64,000 bases of DNA from CAWGJC01 sp965276665 (GCA_965276665.1 OZ255620.1:2232001-2296000), one strand, 5' to 3'; shown: positions 17,125 to 26,149, numbered from the stretch's first letter. Notes: generated by a model from the letters alone, not told the origin. Numbers and translations are program-made.

Positions 17125-18659
17125 GGTGTCCAGCGATAGATCCAGTTCTCGGAGAGCACGCCTTGCGGCCCCATCAGGATGCAATGCATGTCCACCAGTG
17201 TGGCGTTGCCGGGCACGAGCTCGAAGCTGATGCGCCATCCCTGGATTTCGGGATTCGGCTGCACCACGACGTTCTGCAGCTTGCCGACGCTGGCCCCGAG
17301 ATCGGCGTGCGGGGCGGCGTCCGCAGGCAGCGATTTCAACGTGCCGCCGCTGTAGTCGAGCACGAAGAGCCGCGTGCCCTTGTCCTCCCCGGCGCCGGAG
17401 CGGGTGGCGGCGATGCGGGCGAGCACCGGATCGCCGGGGCGGTCCCAGCACCAATGCATGCGGTAGGTGTAGCCGTATTCGCCATGCGCGTTGAGCTTGT
17501 CCTTGGGCCGCCAGAACGCGACGATGTTGTCGTTCACCTCGTTCGCCGTCGGGATTTCGACCAAATCGACCGCGCCCTGCGACCAATCGCCGATCGGCTC
17601 GATCCAGAGGCTCGGGCGCTTGCCGTACTGCACCTCGAGATCCTCGTAATCGGCAAAGGCGCGCTTGCGCTGCATCAGCCCGAATCCGTGCGGGTTGCTG
17701 TCGACAAAGGCGCTGAACTGCAATTCCCGCGGATTGGCGAGCGGCCGCCAGATCTGCTCGCCCCGGCCGGTCGCGAGCGCGAGCCCTTCGGAATCATGCG
17801 CCGCCGGCCGCCAATCATCCACGCCGACCCGATCATTCGCGTCGAAGAAATACATGCCGGTCAGCGGCGCGATGCCGGGCTCGGTGATGTCGACGCGCGG
17901 GTAGAGCATGCTTTCCACGTCGAACACCGTCTCCTCGCCCGGATGGATGGTGAAGCGGAACGCGCCGGTGGTGCTCTTGCTGTCGAGCAGGGCGTGCACC
18001 ACCAGCACGTTCACCCCCGCCTGCGGGCGCTCCAGCCAGAAGGCGCGGAAGCGCGCGAATTCCTCGCCATGCGGATCGCCGGTGCCGATCGCGAGGCCGC
18101 GCGCGGAGAGGCCGTAGACCTGCCCTTTCGCGACCGCGCGGAAATAGCTGGCGCCGAGAAAGACGCAGAATTCGTCATAGTAATCCGGCCGGTTCAGCGG
18201 GGCGTGGATGCGGAACCCGGCGAAGCCGAGCGCATCGGACACCCGGAGGGAGGGATCCGCGTAATCGAAATCATCGGGGCTGTACGGCACGCGCGCCGAC
18301 TGGCCGCCCGCGACCTCGAACACGTCCACCGCCTCATGGTAGAGGAAGCCGCGTGGGAAGAATTCCACCGTGAAAGGCAGCTTCATGCCCTGCCAGAGCG
18401 CGTGATCCTTGCGGAACCGGATGCCGCGATACTTGTCGTAGGAGAGATCGTTCACCGGCCCCGGCAGCTTGGTGTCCGGCGGCACGAAGGCGGTTCGCGA
18501 CAGATCCTGGGCGAGCCGCCGGACCGTCGCGGTGTCGAACGGCCCGGGCGTCGGCGCCGGCGGCGCATCGGCCGCCCGCGCGGCGCCGATCAGCCCGATC
18601 GAGGCCGCGGCACCGAGGAAGTCGCGTCTCTGCAAGGGGACCCCTTTCCACCTGATCAT
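17121..18659 (-). CDS. opgG: Periplasmic glucan biosynthesis protein OpgG/OpgD
   Basis: A 512-residue periplasmic protein of the MdoG family, needed to branch or modify the glucan made by OpgH. The N-terminus MIRWKGVPLQRRDFLGAAAS is a twin-arginine signal peptide, which is a feature of OpgD rather than the Sec-exported OpgG of E. coli, so OpgD may be the better name. Family segments include SYDKYRGIRFRKDHALW, FFPRGFLYHEAVDVFEV and the C-terminal VLSENWIYRW. The ATG at 18659 is given; a TTG at 18635 with a GGGG upstream is an alternative that still keeps the RR motif. It is the first gene of the opgGH pair and divergent from a LysR gene. Confidence 0.9.
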   Translation of the reverse strand: MIRWKGVPLQRRDFLGAAASIGLIGAARAADAPPAPTPGPFDTATVRRLAQDLSRTAFVPPDTKLPGPVNDLSYDKYRGIRFRKDHALWQGMKLPFTVEFFPRGFLYHEAVDVFEVAGGQSARVPYSPDDFDYADPSLRVSDALGFAGFRIHAPLNRPDYYDEFCVFLGASYFRAVAKGQVYGLSARGLAIGTGDPHGEEFARFRAFWLERPQAGVNVLVVHALLDSKSTTGAFRFTIHPGEETVFDVESMLYPRVDITEPGIAPLTGMYFFDANDRVGVDDWRPAAHDSEGLALATGRGEQIWRPLANPRELQFSAFVDSNPHGFGLMQRKRAFADYEDLEVQYGKRPSLWIEPIGDWSQGAVDLVEIPTANEVNDNIVAFWRPKDKLNAHGEYGYTYRMHWCWDRPGDPVLARIAATRSGAGEDKGTRLFVLDYSGGTLKSLPADAAPHADLGASVGKLQNVVVQPNPEIQGWRISFELVPGNATLVDMHCILMGPQGVLSENWIYRWTP

Positions 18660-18825
18660 CTCGCAGGAACGCGGGACCGATCGTTCCGATCCCGCGCTGC
18701 TGCGCCCGCCCGCCCTTATCCCGGGCGCGACCGGGGCGAAACCCCTGCCCGCCGGACGGCCCGTCTCGAGAGCTCGGCAGAGGCCGAAAATGGCGGCCCG
18801 GGCCCAGGATGCTATACGGAAATCG

Positions 18826-19722
18826 ATGAATGGCGGTCCAGATTGGAATCTCCACCGCAGCCTGCTGGCGGTCCTGCAGGAGGGATCGCTCTCGGGCGCG
18901 GCGCGCCGTCTCGGCCTCACGCAGCCCACCATCGCCCGGCATATCGACGCGCTGGAGCAGGCGATCGGCGCCAACCTCTTCCTCCGCTCGCAGCGCGGCC
19001 TGGCGCCGACCGAAATGGCGCTGGAGCTGATGCCCTATGCGGAGGATCTGGCCGCCACCGCCGCGGCGCTGATGCGCATCGCGAGCGGCCGCGTCGGCGA
19101 GGTGCGCGGGCATGTGCGGGTGAGCGCGAGCGAGGTGGTCGGCGTCGAGCACCTGCCGCCGATCCTGGCGCGCCTCCGGCAGCGCCATCCCGCGCTCGTC
19201 ATCGAGCTCACCCTCTCCAATGCCGTCGATGATCTGCTGCGGCGCGAGGCCGATATCGCGGTGCGCATGGTCGAACCCGTGCAGGATGCGCTGGTGACCC
19301 GGCACCTGCCGTCGCTCGCGCTCGGCCTGCACGCCCGCCGATCCTACCTCGCCCGGCGCGGAACGCCGGACTCGGTCCATGCGCTGACCGGTCATGACCT
19401 GATCGGCTACGACCGGGAAACCCCGTCGGTTCGCGCCCTTGCCGAGCGCCTTCCAGCCCTCGCGCGCCAGGCTTTCGCGCGCCAGGCTTTCGCGCTGCGC
19501 ACCGACAGCGACCTCGCCCAGCTCGCGGCGATCCGGGCGGGGTTCGGCATCGGCATCTGCCAGGTGGCGGTGGCGCGCCGCGACCCCGATCTCGTGCGCG
19601 TCCTGCCCGGTGCGGTCGGGATCGAGCTCGGACTCTGGATTGTCATGCACGAGGATCTGCGCAGCAGCGCGCGGTGCAGGGCGGTATTCGACGCGCTCGC
19701 CGAGGGCCTGGCTTCGGTCTGA
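18826..19722 (+). CDS. LysR-family transcriptional regulator
   Basis: A 298-residue LysR-type regulator. The N-terminal helix-turn-helix spans about residues 8-65, including SLSGAARRLGLTQPTIARHI and the LFLRSQRGLAPTE wing, followed by an effector-binding domain of usual length. The start at 18826 gives the canonical helix position; an in-frame ATG at 18790 would add 12 residues. It is divergent from opgG with a 166-base gap, so autoregulation and control of opgGH are possible but not shown. Bases 19462-19491 carry a perfect 15-bp tandem duplication encoding ARQAF twice in the effector domain. Ligand and targets are unknown. Confidence 0.9.
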   Translation: MNGGPDWNLHRSLLAVLQEGSLSGAARRLGLTQPTIARHIDALEQAIGANLFLRSQRGLAPTEMALELMPYAEDLAATAAALMRIASGRVGEVRGHVRVSASEVVGVEHLPPILARLRQRHPALVIELTLSNAVDDLLRREADIAVRMVEPVQDALVTRHLPSLALGLHARRSYLARRGTPDSVHALTGHDLIGYDRETPSVRALAERLPALARQAFARQAFALRTDSDLAQLAAIRAGFGIGICQVAVARRDPDLVRVLPGAVGIELGLWIVMHEDLRSSARCRAVFDALAEGLASV

Positions 19723-19829
19723 CGCCCGCCACGCCCGGCCGGGCTTCCCGCTCCCGCCCTGCCGGCGTACCATGGACCGAGGATGAGACGGCATCGCGCC
19801 GCCGCCGCGCCCAATCAGGAGCACCGACA

Positions 19830-20702
19830 TTGACCAGCCCGCCCGAGTACGCGCCGCCAAAAGTCTGGACCTGGAACAAGACCAATGGCGGCCGGTTCGC
19901 GAACATCAACCGCCCGATCTCGGGCGCCACGCATGACAAGGAGCTGCCGGTCGGCCGGCATCCGCTCCAGCTCTATTCGCTCGGAACGCCGAATGGCGTG
20001 AAGGTGACGATCATGCTCGAGGAGCTGCTGGCGCTCGGCCATCGGGGCGCGGAATACGATGCCTGGCTGATCAGGATCGGCGAGGGCGACCAGTTCGGCA
20101 GCGGCTTCGTGGCGGTCAATCCGAATTCCAAGATCCCGGCCCTGATGGACCGCAGCGGTCCGACGCCGATCCGCGTCTTCGAATCCGGCGCGATCCTGAT
20201 GCATCTCGCCGAAAAGTTCGGCGCCTTCCTGCCGACCGACACGCCGGCGCGCGCCGAGTGCCTCTCCTGGCTGTTCTGGCAGATGGGCAGCGCGCCCTAT
20301 CTCGGCGGCGGGTTCGGTCATTTCTACGCCTATGCGCCGACGAAGATCGAATACGCGATCGACCGGTTCGCCATGGAGGCGAAGCGCCAGCTCGACGTGC
20401 TCGATCGCCGGCTCGCGGAGAGCGGATATCTGGCAGGCGACGATTACACGATCGCCGATATCGCGGTCTTTCCCTGGTACGGCGGTCTCGTGAAGGGCTG
20501 GATGTACGAGGCGGCCGAGTTCCTGCAGGTGCAGGACTACAAGAACGTGGTGCGCTGGGCCGACGCGATCGGCAAGCGGCCGGCGGTTCAGCGCGGGCGC
20601 ATGGTCAACCGCGTCTCCGGCGAGCCGGCGAGCCAGCTGCACGAACGCCACGACGCCGCCGATTTCGAGACCAAGACGCAGGACAAGCTGGCGGCGGACT
20701 GA
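19830..20702 (+). CDS. yghU: YghU-type glutathione S-transferase
   Basis: A 290-residue member of the YghU/Ure2p-like glutathione transferase group, which shows glutathione disulfide-bond oxidoreductase activity in E. coli (288 residues). The thioredoxin-like N-domain carries LYSLGTPNGVKVTIMLEELL and NPNSKIPALMD, with ESGAILMHLAEKF closing it. The helical C-domain contains YAIDRFAMEAKRQLDVLDRR and DDYTIADIAVFPWYG. The N-terminal extension (PPKVWTWNKTNGGRFANINR) is typical of this subgroup. A TTG start at 19830 is used because an AGGAG lies just upstream and the resulting length matches the family. It probably stands alone, 107 bases after the LysR gene. Confidence 0.9.
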   Translation: MTSPPEYAPPKVWTWNKTNGGRFANINRPISGATHDKELPVGRHPLQLYSLGTPNGVKVTIMLEELLALGHRGAEYDAWLIRIGEGDQFGSGFVAVNPNSKIPALMDRSGPTPIRVFESGAILMHLAEKFGAFLPTDTPARAECLSWLFWQMGSAPYLGGGFGHFYAYAPTKIEYAIDRFAMEAKRQLDVLDRRLAESGYLAGDDYTIADIAVFPWYGGLVKGWMYEAAEFLQVQDYKNVVRWADAIGKRPAVQRGRMVNRVSGEPASQLHERHDAADFETKTQDKLAAD

Positions 20703-20741
20703 GCCGGGCGCGGCGCCGCACCGGCACGGCGAGAGCTTGGA

Positions 20742-20939
20742 TCATCCATGCGATCCCTGGTGCTCGATGGTCAGGGATCGCAGGACATCCTCGTTGTTGG
20801 AGCATCCGCCGATCCCTTCCGCGTGGCTCAGGGAGCCGGGGCAACTGAGCTCGGCGCATCCGGCCAGCGCGACCGCCGCCAGCAGCGGGGCAAGGAAGCT
20901 GCGCCAAGGCGCGATCGGTTCTGCAAGCCTTCGCGGCAT
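20742..20939 (-). CDS. Small putative lipoprotein, function unknown
   Basis: A 65-residue product starting MPRRLAEPIAPWRSFLAPLL, with a hydrophobic signal and the lipobox LAGC (Cys at about residue 26), followed by a short polar tail rich in Ser and Glu. A lipobox in the right position supports it as a real gene despite its size. I do not recognise the family. It converges with the YghU gene, 39 bases away. Three Cys residues remain in the mature part. A spurious open frame in GC-rich DNA is the main alternative. Confidence 0.45.
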   Translation of the reverse strand: MPRRLAEPIAPWRSFLAPLLAAVALAGCAELSCPGSLSHAEGIGGCSNNEDVLRSLTIEHQGSHG

Positions 20940-21007
20940 CGTTGGCGCTCCGGGCGTGAAACCGTTCGGCTGCATCGCGGCGCGGCGCGCGCTCCGACGC
21001 TTCCCGC

Positions 21008-22066
21008 TCAGGCCATCGCGGGAAGCGGCGCGAGCCGGTCGAGTTCCGCCGCCGTCTGCGCCCCCTGCACCCGCCGGCCCGCCTCGATGTCGCCGATCAG
21101 CGCGACCAGCCGGTCGAGCAGCGGCGTCGGAAACCCGTGCCGTGCCGCGACCGCCCGCACCGGCGCGAGCTGCGCGGCGGCATCCGTCTTGCGCTTGCGG
21201 ATCGCCAGATCGCGCCAGATGCCGCTATGCGTCTTGGCCGAACCCCGATTGAGCGCCAGCATCCCCGCGAAGCAGCGTTCGAGCCGCGCCGCGTCGCCCG
21301 CGGTGAAGGCGGCCGGATCGAAACCGTCGAACCCGATCGGCGTGATGCCCTCGGCATCGGCGATCGACAGCACCTCATGCACGAGGCCCGTGATCGTTGG
21401 CCGCCGCGCCGGCGCGGCGAGATACGCCGCGATCGGATCGTTGGTCAGGGCGGAGGCCTTCAGGATCGCGCCATAGGCGGCCTTGCCCCACAAATAGCCG
21501 AAAATCGCATCGGTCAGCACGGCGTTCGGCTCGAACAGTCGCAGCAGCGCATGCAGGCTGATCACCCGCTCGGTCCGGTCGCCATCGAGCTCGCCCACCA
21601 CGACGGCGCCGCGATTGCCGAACATGATCCGGCCGGGCGCGAGATAATCCGCGCCGAAATTGACGAACGCGCCGATCGTGCGCGCCCGCCCGACCACCGC
21701 GGCGATCTCGATCTCGTTCAGCCCGTTCTGGCAGGAGACGACGACGCCATCCTCCGCGAGGAAAGGCTGCAGCAGGCGCGCCGCCTCGGCGGTGTGATGC
21801 GCCTTCACCGCCAGCAGGATCAGCCGGTGCAGCCCGGTCATCCGCTCCGGCGTGACGGCGCGCGCCCGCGCGGTGAGCTGCCTGACCGGACCCTCGATCT
21901 GCAGCCCGTTCGCCTCGATCGCCGCGACGTGCTCGTCGGCCACGTCGACGAAGAGAACATCGCGGCCCGCTTCGGCCAGTGACGCGCCGATCGTGCCGCC
22001 GATGGCGCCCGCACCCCAGACCACGACCTCGTCCCCGAAAGCCACTCTCGTATTCCTTCCCGCCAT
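21008..22066 (-). CDS. Ketopantoate reductase (ApbA/PanE) family oxidoreductase
   Basis: A 352-residue NAD(P)-dependent reductase of the PanE/ApbA family. The Rossmann motif is VVWGAGAIGGTIGASLAEAG at about residues 15-34. The conserved ILLAVKAHHTAEAARLLQPF and VVSCQNGLNE blocks follow, and the C-terminal helical domain starts near LWGKAAYGAILKASAL. Real ketopantoate reductases are about 300 residues, and no other pantothenate gene is nearby, so it may act on another 2-oxo acid. The start at 22066 gives the shortest N-terminus compatible with the fold; further upstream the frame runs into repeat copy B and is not protein-like. Confidence 0.85.
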   Translation of the reverse strand: MAGRNTRVAFGDEVVVWGAGAIGGTIGASLAEAGRDVLFVDVADEHVAAIEANGLQIEGPVRQLTARARAVTPERMTGLHRLILLAVKAHHTAEAARLLQPFLAEDGVVVSCQNGLNEIEIAAVVGRARTIGAFVNFGADYLAPGRIMFGNRGAVVVGELDGDRTERVISLHALLRLFEPNAVLTDAIFGYLWGKAAYGAILKASALTNDPIAAYLAAPARRPTITGLVHEVLSIADAEGITPIGFDGFDPAAFTAGDAARLERCFAGMLALNRGSAKTHSGIWRDLAIRKRKTDAAAQLAPVRAVAARHGFPTPLLDRLVALIGDIEAGRRVQGAQTAAELDRLAPLPAMA

Positions 22067-22120
22067 GCCGCGCCGAGCGCGGCGGCTCAGCATCGCAGAT
22101 GCGCGGTATTTCGCCAGAGG

Positions 22121-22248
22121 CAGAGCATTTTCACCTTCGGTGGAGTTGGTGTCGGCGCTCGCCCACCCGGCCCCCATCGGTAGTATACTCTCGTTAGGGG
22201 GCCAGGTGGGGGCGAGGGCCGGCGCCGCCCCAAATGAAAATGCTCTAG
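22121..22248. repeat. Palindromic repeat copy B
   Basis: Second copy of the element described at 12451 and 38888, here in the opposite orientation (long flank on the left). The outer ends form a perfect terminal inverted repeat, AGAGCATTTT at 22122-22131 and AAAATGCTCT at 22237-22246. The stem is less perfect than in copy C. The loop contains TCGGTAGTATACTCTCGTTA, including the self-complementary AGTATACT. Oriented with the long flank to the right, its loop reads the same way as copy C. It lies between two leftward genes (ketopantoate reductase-like and SDR), 54 bases upstream of the former, so it could affect that gene's leader. Confidence 0.85.
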
Positions 22249-22284
22249 CCCAAGGTCAGAGCCGCCCAGGGCAGAGCTAGCCCG

Positions 22285-23046
22285 TCAGTTCTGGATACGC
22301 ACGGTCGAGGCGCCGTCGACCACGAGATTGGTCCCGGAGATGAAGCTTGCCGCCCCGCTCGCCAGGAACACCACCGCATTGGCGACCTCTTCCGGCCGTC
22401 CGAAGCGGCCGAGCGGATTGAGCTTCAGCATCCGCTCGTAGCGCTCGGGTTCGTGCTGGCGGCGCCGGTCCCATACGCCGCCCTCGAAATAGATCGAGCC
22501 CGGGGAAACCGCGTTCACGCGAATGCCTTTCGGGGCGAGCTGCGCGCTCAGGTACTTCATGTAGGCAAGTCCACCCGCCTTCACCACGGGATAGGGCGTG
22601 ACCGGCCCATAGACCTGCACCGCACCGGAGGTGCTGATCAGCACGACCGATCCGGCCTCCGACCGCTCGATCGCCGGCAGCGCCGCCTCGATGCCCGCCA
22701 CGGTGCCGAGCAGGTCGATCTCGATGCTCCGCCGCCACGCCGTCGCGTCGGTTCCGGTGCCGAGGGCGCTGACATTGGCGACGAAGATGTCGATCCCGCC
22801 GAGTACCGCTTCCATCTGGCCGACCCAGGCGCCGAGCGAGCCCGCATCGCCGACATCCGCGACCGCGCCGGCGGCGTTGACGCCGAGCGCGCGCAACGCG
22901 CCGACCGCCTCCTCGACCTGCGCGGCATCGCGCGCGCAGATCCCGACATCGCATCCCTCGCGGGCGAATGCCTCGGCGATCGCGCGGCCGATGCCGCGAG
23001 TAGCCCCGGTGATCAGCGCCTTCCTGCCTGCGAGCCCGAGTTCCAT
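22285..23046 (-). CDS. Short-chain dehydrogenase/reductase
   Basis: A 253-residue classical SDR. The cofactor motif TGATRGIG is at residues 13-20 and the catalytic Tyr152-x3-Lys156 lies in YPVVK, with Ser138/140 in ISTSG. The usual NNAG block reads NVSA at 91-94. The C-terminus has the typical PEEVANAVVFLASGAASFIS and VDGAS. The start at 23046 is the ATG closest to the fold; an upstream in-frame ATG at 23103 would add 19 residues. NAD or NADP preference and substrate are not evident. It is divergent from the SnoaL-like gene, with an 82-base gap. Confidence 0.92.
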   Translation of the reverse strand: MELGLAGRKALITGATRGIGRAIAEAFAREGCDVGICARDAAQVEEAVGALRALGVNAAGAVADVGDAGSLGAWVGQMEAVLGGIDIFVANVSALGTGTDATAWRRSIEIDLLGTVAGIEAALPAIERSEAGSVVLISTSGAVQVYGPVTPYPVVKAGGLAYMKYLSAQLAPKGIRVNAVSPGSIYFEGGVWDRRRQHEPERYERMLKLNPLGRFGRPEEVANAVVFLASGAASFISGTNLVVDGASTVRIQN

Positions 23047-23128
23047 GTCTTGCCCAACCCCGTGTCGGCCCATTATCGAGGTCGCGGCGGCCGACGCAAT
23101 CATGCGTCGCGTGCGACGGAGCGATCAC

Positions 23129-23629
23129 ATGGAGAGCATCGAGACACGGCTGCAGCGGCTCGAGGATATCGAGGCGATCAGGGCTTTGAAGGCGCGGGCG
23201 GGATTGCTCGCGGATTCCAAATACACCGCGGATCACCGCAAGAAGACGCAGGATAAGGTCGATGCGATCGCCTGGGAGCAGGCGCGCTGCTTCGCGCCGG
23301 ACGGCGAGGCGCGGCTTGGCGGCGAGACAAGGGCGCGCGGCCATGAGGCGTTGTTCGCCGGCTTCCGTCACCGTCCCTGGCGGTTCGCGCTGCACATGTA
23401 CTACAACCCGATCATCACCTGCGAGGGCGGCCGCGCGCACGGGCATTGGGTGTTCTGGTGTCTCGCGAGCGACGAGGCCACCGATGCGCCGCTGCACATC
23501 GCCGGCTATATCGAGGACGAATATGTCCGCCTCGCCGAGGGTTGGCGCTTCCAGAGCACGGAGATGAAGGCGCGCTTCAACACCGGCTTCGGCGCCGCAT
23601 GGACCGGCGAGGGCGGCGCCATTCTCTGA
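23129..23629 (+). CDS. SnoaL-like / NTF2-fold protein
   Basis: A 166-residue protein of the SnoaL-like (nuclear transport factor 2 fold) superfamily. It begins MESIETRLQRLEDIEAIRAL, the helical entry typical of this group, and continues with the cone-shaped beta sheet (ALHMYYNPIITCEGGRAHGH, DEYVRLAEGWRFQSTEM). Members include hydratases, isomerases, cyclases and dioxygenase-beta-like proteins, so no reaction can be assigned. A GGAG lies about nine bases before the ATG. It is followed after 78 bases by the dipeptide-type ABC operon and may share a catabolic role with it and with the divergent SDR. Confidence 0.8.
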   Translation: MESIETRLQRLEDIEAIRALKARAGLLADSKYTADHRKKTQDKVDAIAWEQARCFAPDGEARLGGETRARGHEALFAGFRHRPWRFALHMYYNPIITCEGGRAHGHWVFWCLASDEATDAPLHIAGYIEDEYVRLAEGWRFQSTEMKARFNTGFGAAWTGEGGAIL

Positions 23630-23707
23630 CGATGGAACCTTGCGACGTCCCGATCGCGGGCTAAGATCGGCGGCACGACGAGCGAAGTTCGGTCCAGGGG
23701 AAATCTC

Positions 23708-25216
23708 GTGCTCAAGACATGGCTCGCCGCCGCATTCTCCCTCGGCATGATCACCGCCGCCCAGGCGCAGAAATCCGCCGACACGCTGCGCTGGGCAAGC
23801 GCCTATCCGATCGATGCGGTCGATCCGTTCTACAATGTCTCGCGCGAGATGGTGGTGATCAGCAGCCAGGAGATCTGGGACACGCTGATCTGGCGCGATC
23901 CCTCCTCCGGCGAATACAGGCCGCTGCTCGCGACCGCGTGGAAATGGATCGATCCGACGACGCTCGAATTCACCCTGCGCGACGGCGTCAAATGGCAGGA
24001 CGGGCGGGATTTCACCGCCGCGGATGTCGTCTACACGCTCGACTATGTCGGCGACCCCTCGCACAAGATCCCGATCCAGACCAACGTGAACTGGATCAAA
24101 GGCGCCGAGCAGATGGATCCGCATACCGCGCGGGTGCATCTGAACGCGCCGTTTCCGCCGGCGCTCGACTATCTGTCCTCCGTCGTGCCGATCCTGCCGC
24201 AGGATTTCTACGGCGCGAACGGCGCCGCGCCGCCGGTCGGCAAGGTGGTCGGCACCGGCCCCTATCGCGTCACGCGGTTCACGCCGGGCAGCGGGCTGAC
24301 GGTCGAGCGTGCCGACACGTTCGCGGGGAGCCCGAAGGCCAAGGCGGCGATCCGGCGCATTACCTACCGCACCATCCCGGACAATTCGACGCAGATCGCC
24401 GAGCTGCTGAGCGGCGGCGTGGACTGGATCTGGAACGTGCCGACCGATCAGGCGCAGCGCCTCGGCCAGGCGAAGGGCATCACGGTGAAGCCCGTGGAGA
24501 CGATGCGGCTGAGCTTCCTGCAAATGAACATACGCGACATGCCGGGCGGCAATCCGCTGCGGAAGCTCGGCGTCCGGAAGGCTGTCGCGCATGCGATCGA
24601 CCGCGCCGGGATCGTCGCGGACATGATCGGCAACGGCTCGACGGTGCCGAAATCCTTTTGCTACCGTACGCAGTTCGGCTGCGACCAGAGCGTGACGCAG
24701 CTCGCCTACGATCCGGCGCTCGCGAAGCAGGAGCTCGCGGAAGCCGGCTATCCGAACGGCGTGGCGCTCGAGCTGCAGGCCTTCCGCAGCCGTGACTGGA
24801 CCGACGCGGTCTCCGGCACTCTCGACGCGGTCGGGATCAGGACGAAGGTCGATTTCATCCCCTATGCGGCCGGCCAGCAGCGCCTCGCGCGCAACGAGAT
24901 GCAGATGTACCTGCAGGATAATGGCTGGTTCTCGATCAACGATCTGTTCGCCGTGGTGAATTCCTATTTCGCCGGCGATGCCTACGACGCGGAACCGGAT
25001 CCCGAGCTCACCGGATGGATCAAGGCGGCGGCGCAGACGAACGATCCGGCGGCACGCAAATCGCTCTACGGCAAGGCGCTGAACCGCATCGCCGATCAGG
25101 TCTACATCCTGCCGATGTGGACCCACCCGAACGTGCATGCCTTTAGCAGCGATCTCGAGTTCCAGCCTTTCCCGGACGAGAACCCGCGCTTCTATCTCGC
25201 GCGCTGGAAGCCCTAG
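23708..25216 (+). CDS. ABC transporter substrate-binding protein, DppA/OppA family 5
   Basis: A 502-residue solute-binding protein of the peptide/nickel family 5. The signal peptide is MLKTWLAAAFSLGMITAAQA, cut before QKSADTLRW. Family blocks include LEFTLRDGVKWQDGRDFTAA, GTGPYRVTRF and RKAVAHAIDRAGI. A GTG start at 23708 is used with AGGGG upstream. It is the first gene of a five-gene importer; the rest follow with gaps or overlaps of a few bases. Family members bind peptides, nickel complexes, opines or sugars, so the ligand is open. Confidence 0.92.
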   Translation: MLKTWLAAAFSLGMITAAQAQKSADTLRWASAYPIDAVDPFYNVSREMVVISSQEIWDTLIWRDPSSGEYRPLLATAWKWIDPTTLEFTLRDGVKWQDGRDFTAADVVYTLDYVGDPSHKIPIQTNVNWIKGAEQMDPHTARVHLNAPFPPALDYLSSVVPILPQDFYGANGAAPPVGKVVGTGPYRVTRFTPGSGLTVERADTFAGSPKAKAAIRRITYRTIPDNSTQIAELLSGGVDWIWNVPTDQAQRLGQAKGITVKPVETMRLSFLQMNIRDMPGGNPLRKLGVRKAVAHAIDRAGIVADMIGNGSTVPKSFCYRTQFGCDQSVTQLAYDPALAKQELAEAGYPNGVALELQAFRSRDWTDAVSGTLDAVGIRTKVDFIPYAAGQQRLARNEMQMYLQDNGWFSINDLFAVVNSYFAGDAYDAEPDPELTGWIKAAAQTNDPAARKSLYGKALNRIADQVYILPMWTHPNVHAFSSDLEFQPFPDENPRFYLARWKP

Positions 25217-25230
25217 CATTCGGCGCGAGC

Positions 25231-26148
25231 ATGCTCGCCTTTGCCGGACGGCGGCTGCTGCTCGGGGCCGCGATCATGCTGTTCATCTCGATGCTGGTCT
25301 TCGCGCTGACCAATGTCGCGGTCGATCCGGCGATCGCGATCGCCGGCGAAGGGGCAACCGCCGCCGATGTCGCCGCCGTGCGGACGCGGTACGGTCTCGA
25401 CCGCCCGGTTCCGCTCCGCTATCTCGCCTGGCTCGGATCGGCGGTGCAGGGCGATTTCGGGACTTCCTACCGGCAGCACCGTCTGGTCTCCGCGATCGTG
25501 CTGGAGCGTCTGCCGGTCACGCTCGTGCTCGGCAGCCTCGCGCTGATCGTGTCGTTCCTGATCGCGCTGCCGCTTGCCATGCTGGCCGCGCTGCATCCGC
25601 GCGGCATGCTCGACCGGCTCGCCCTCGGGGTCGCGCTGACCGGCCAGGCGATGCCGGCCTTCTGGCTCGCTTTGCTCGCGATCCTGCTGTTCAGCGTGGT
25701 GCTCCGCTGGCTGCCGGCCTCCGGCTCCGATGGCCCGCTCGCCTACATCATGCCGTCGGTCGTGCTCGGCTTCTACGCGACGCCGCCCGTGCTGCGGCTC
25801 ACCCGCGCCGGGCTGATCGAGGTGCTGCGCGCGGATTACATCCGCACGGCGCGCGCCAAGGGATTGCGGCGAAAGCGCGTGCTGATCAAGCATGCGCTGC
25901 GCAATGCGATCGTGCCTGTCGTCTCGGTGGCCGCCGTGCAATTCGGCTATCTGCTCGGCGGCTCGGTGGTGATCGAGACGGTGTTCGCCATGCAAGGGAT
26001 CGGCTATCTCGCCTGGGATGCGGTCTCCAACGGCGACATGCCGGTCGTGGAGGCGCTGGTGCTGATCACCGCCTTCTTCTACGTCGTGCTGACCATCGGC
26101 GCCGATCTGCTGAATGCGTGGCTCGATCCGCGCATCGGGCTCGCCTGA
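25231..26148 (+). CDS. ABC transporter permease, DppB-like
   Basis: A 305-residue inner-membrane permease. It starts with the typical helix MLAFAGRRLLLGAAIMLFIS and has about six membrane segments. The family loop reads IEVLRADYIRTARAKGLRRK, the EAA region at about residues 194-213 that contacts the ATPases. It follows the binding-protein gene by 14 bases. It pairs with the DppC-like permease that starts one base after its stop. Confidence 0.93.
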   Translation: MLAFAGRRLLLGAAIMLFISMLVFALTNVAVDPAIAIAGEGATAADVAAVRTRYGLDRPVPLRYLAWLGSAVQGDFGTSYRQHRLVSAIVLERLPVTLVLGSLALIVSFLIALPLAMLAALHPRGMLDRLALGVALTGQAMPAFWLALLAILLFSVVLRWLPASGSDGPLAYIMPSVVLGFYATPPVLRLTRAGLIEVLRADYIRTARAKGLRRKRVLIKHALRNAIVPVVSVAAVQFGYLLGGSVVIETVFAMQGIGYLAWDAVSNGDMPVVEALVLITAFFYVVLTIGADLLNAWLDPRIGLA

Positions 26149-26149
26149 G

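Noticed and set aside
22277..25219. Long leftward open frame spanning the SDR and the solute-binding protein genes
   Set aside because: It is low-complexity Arg/Asp/His-rich translation of sequence already explained by genes on both strands.
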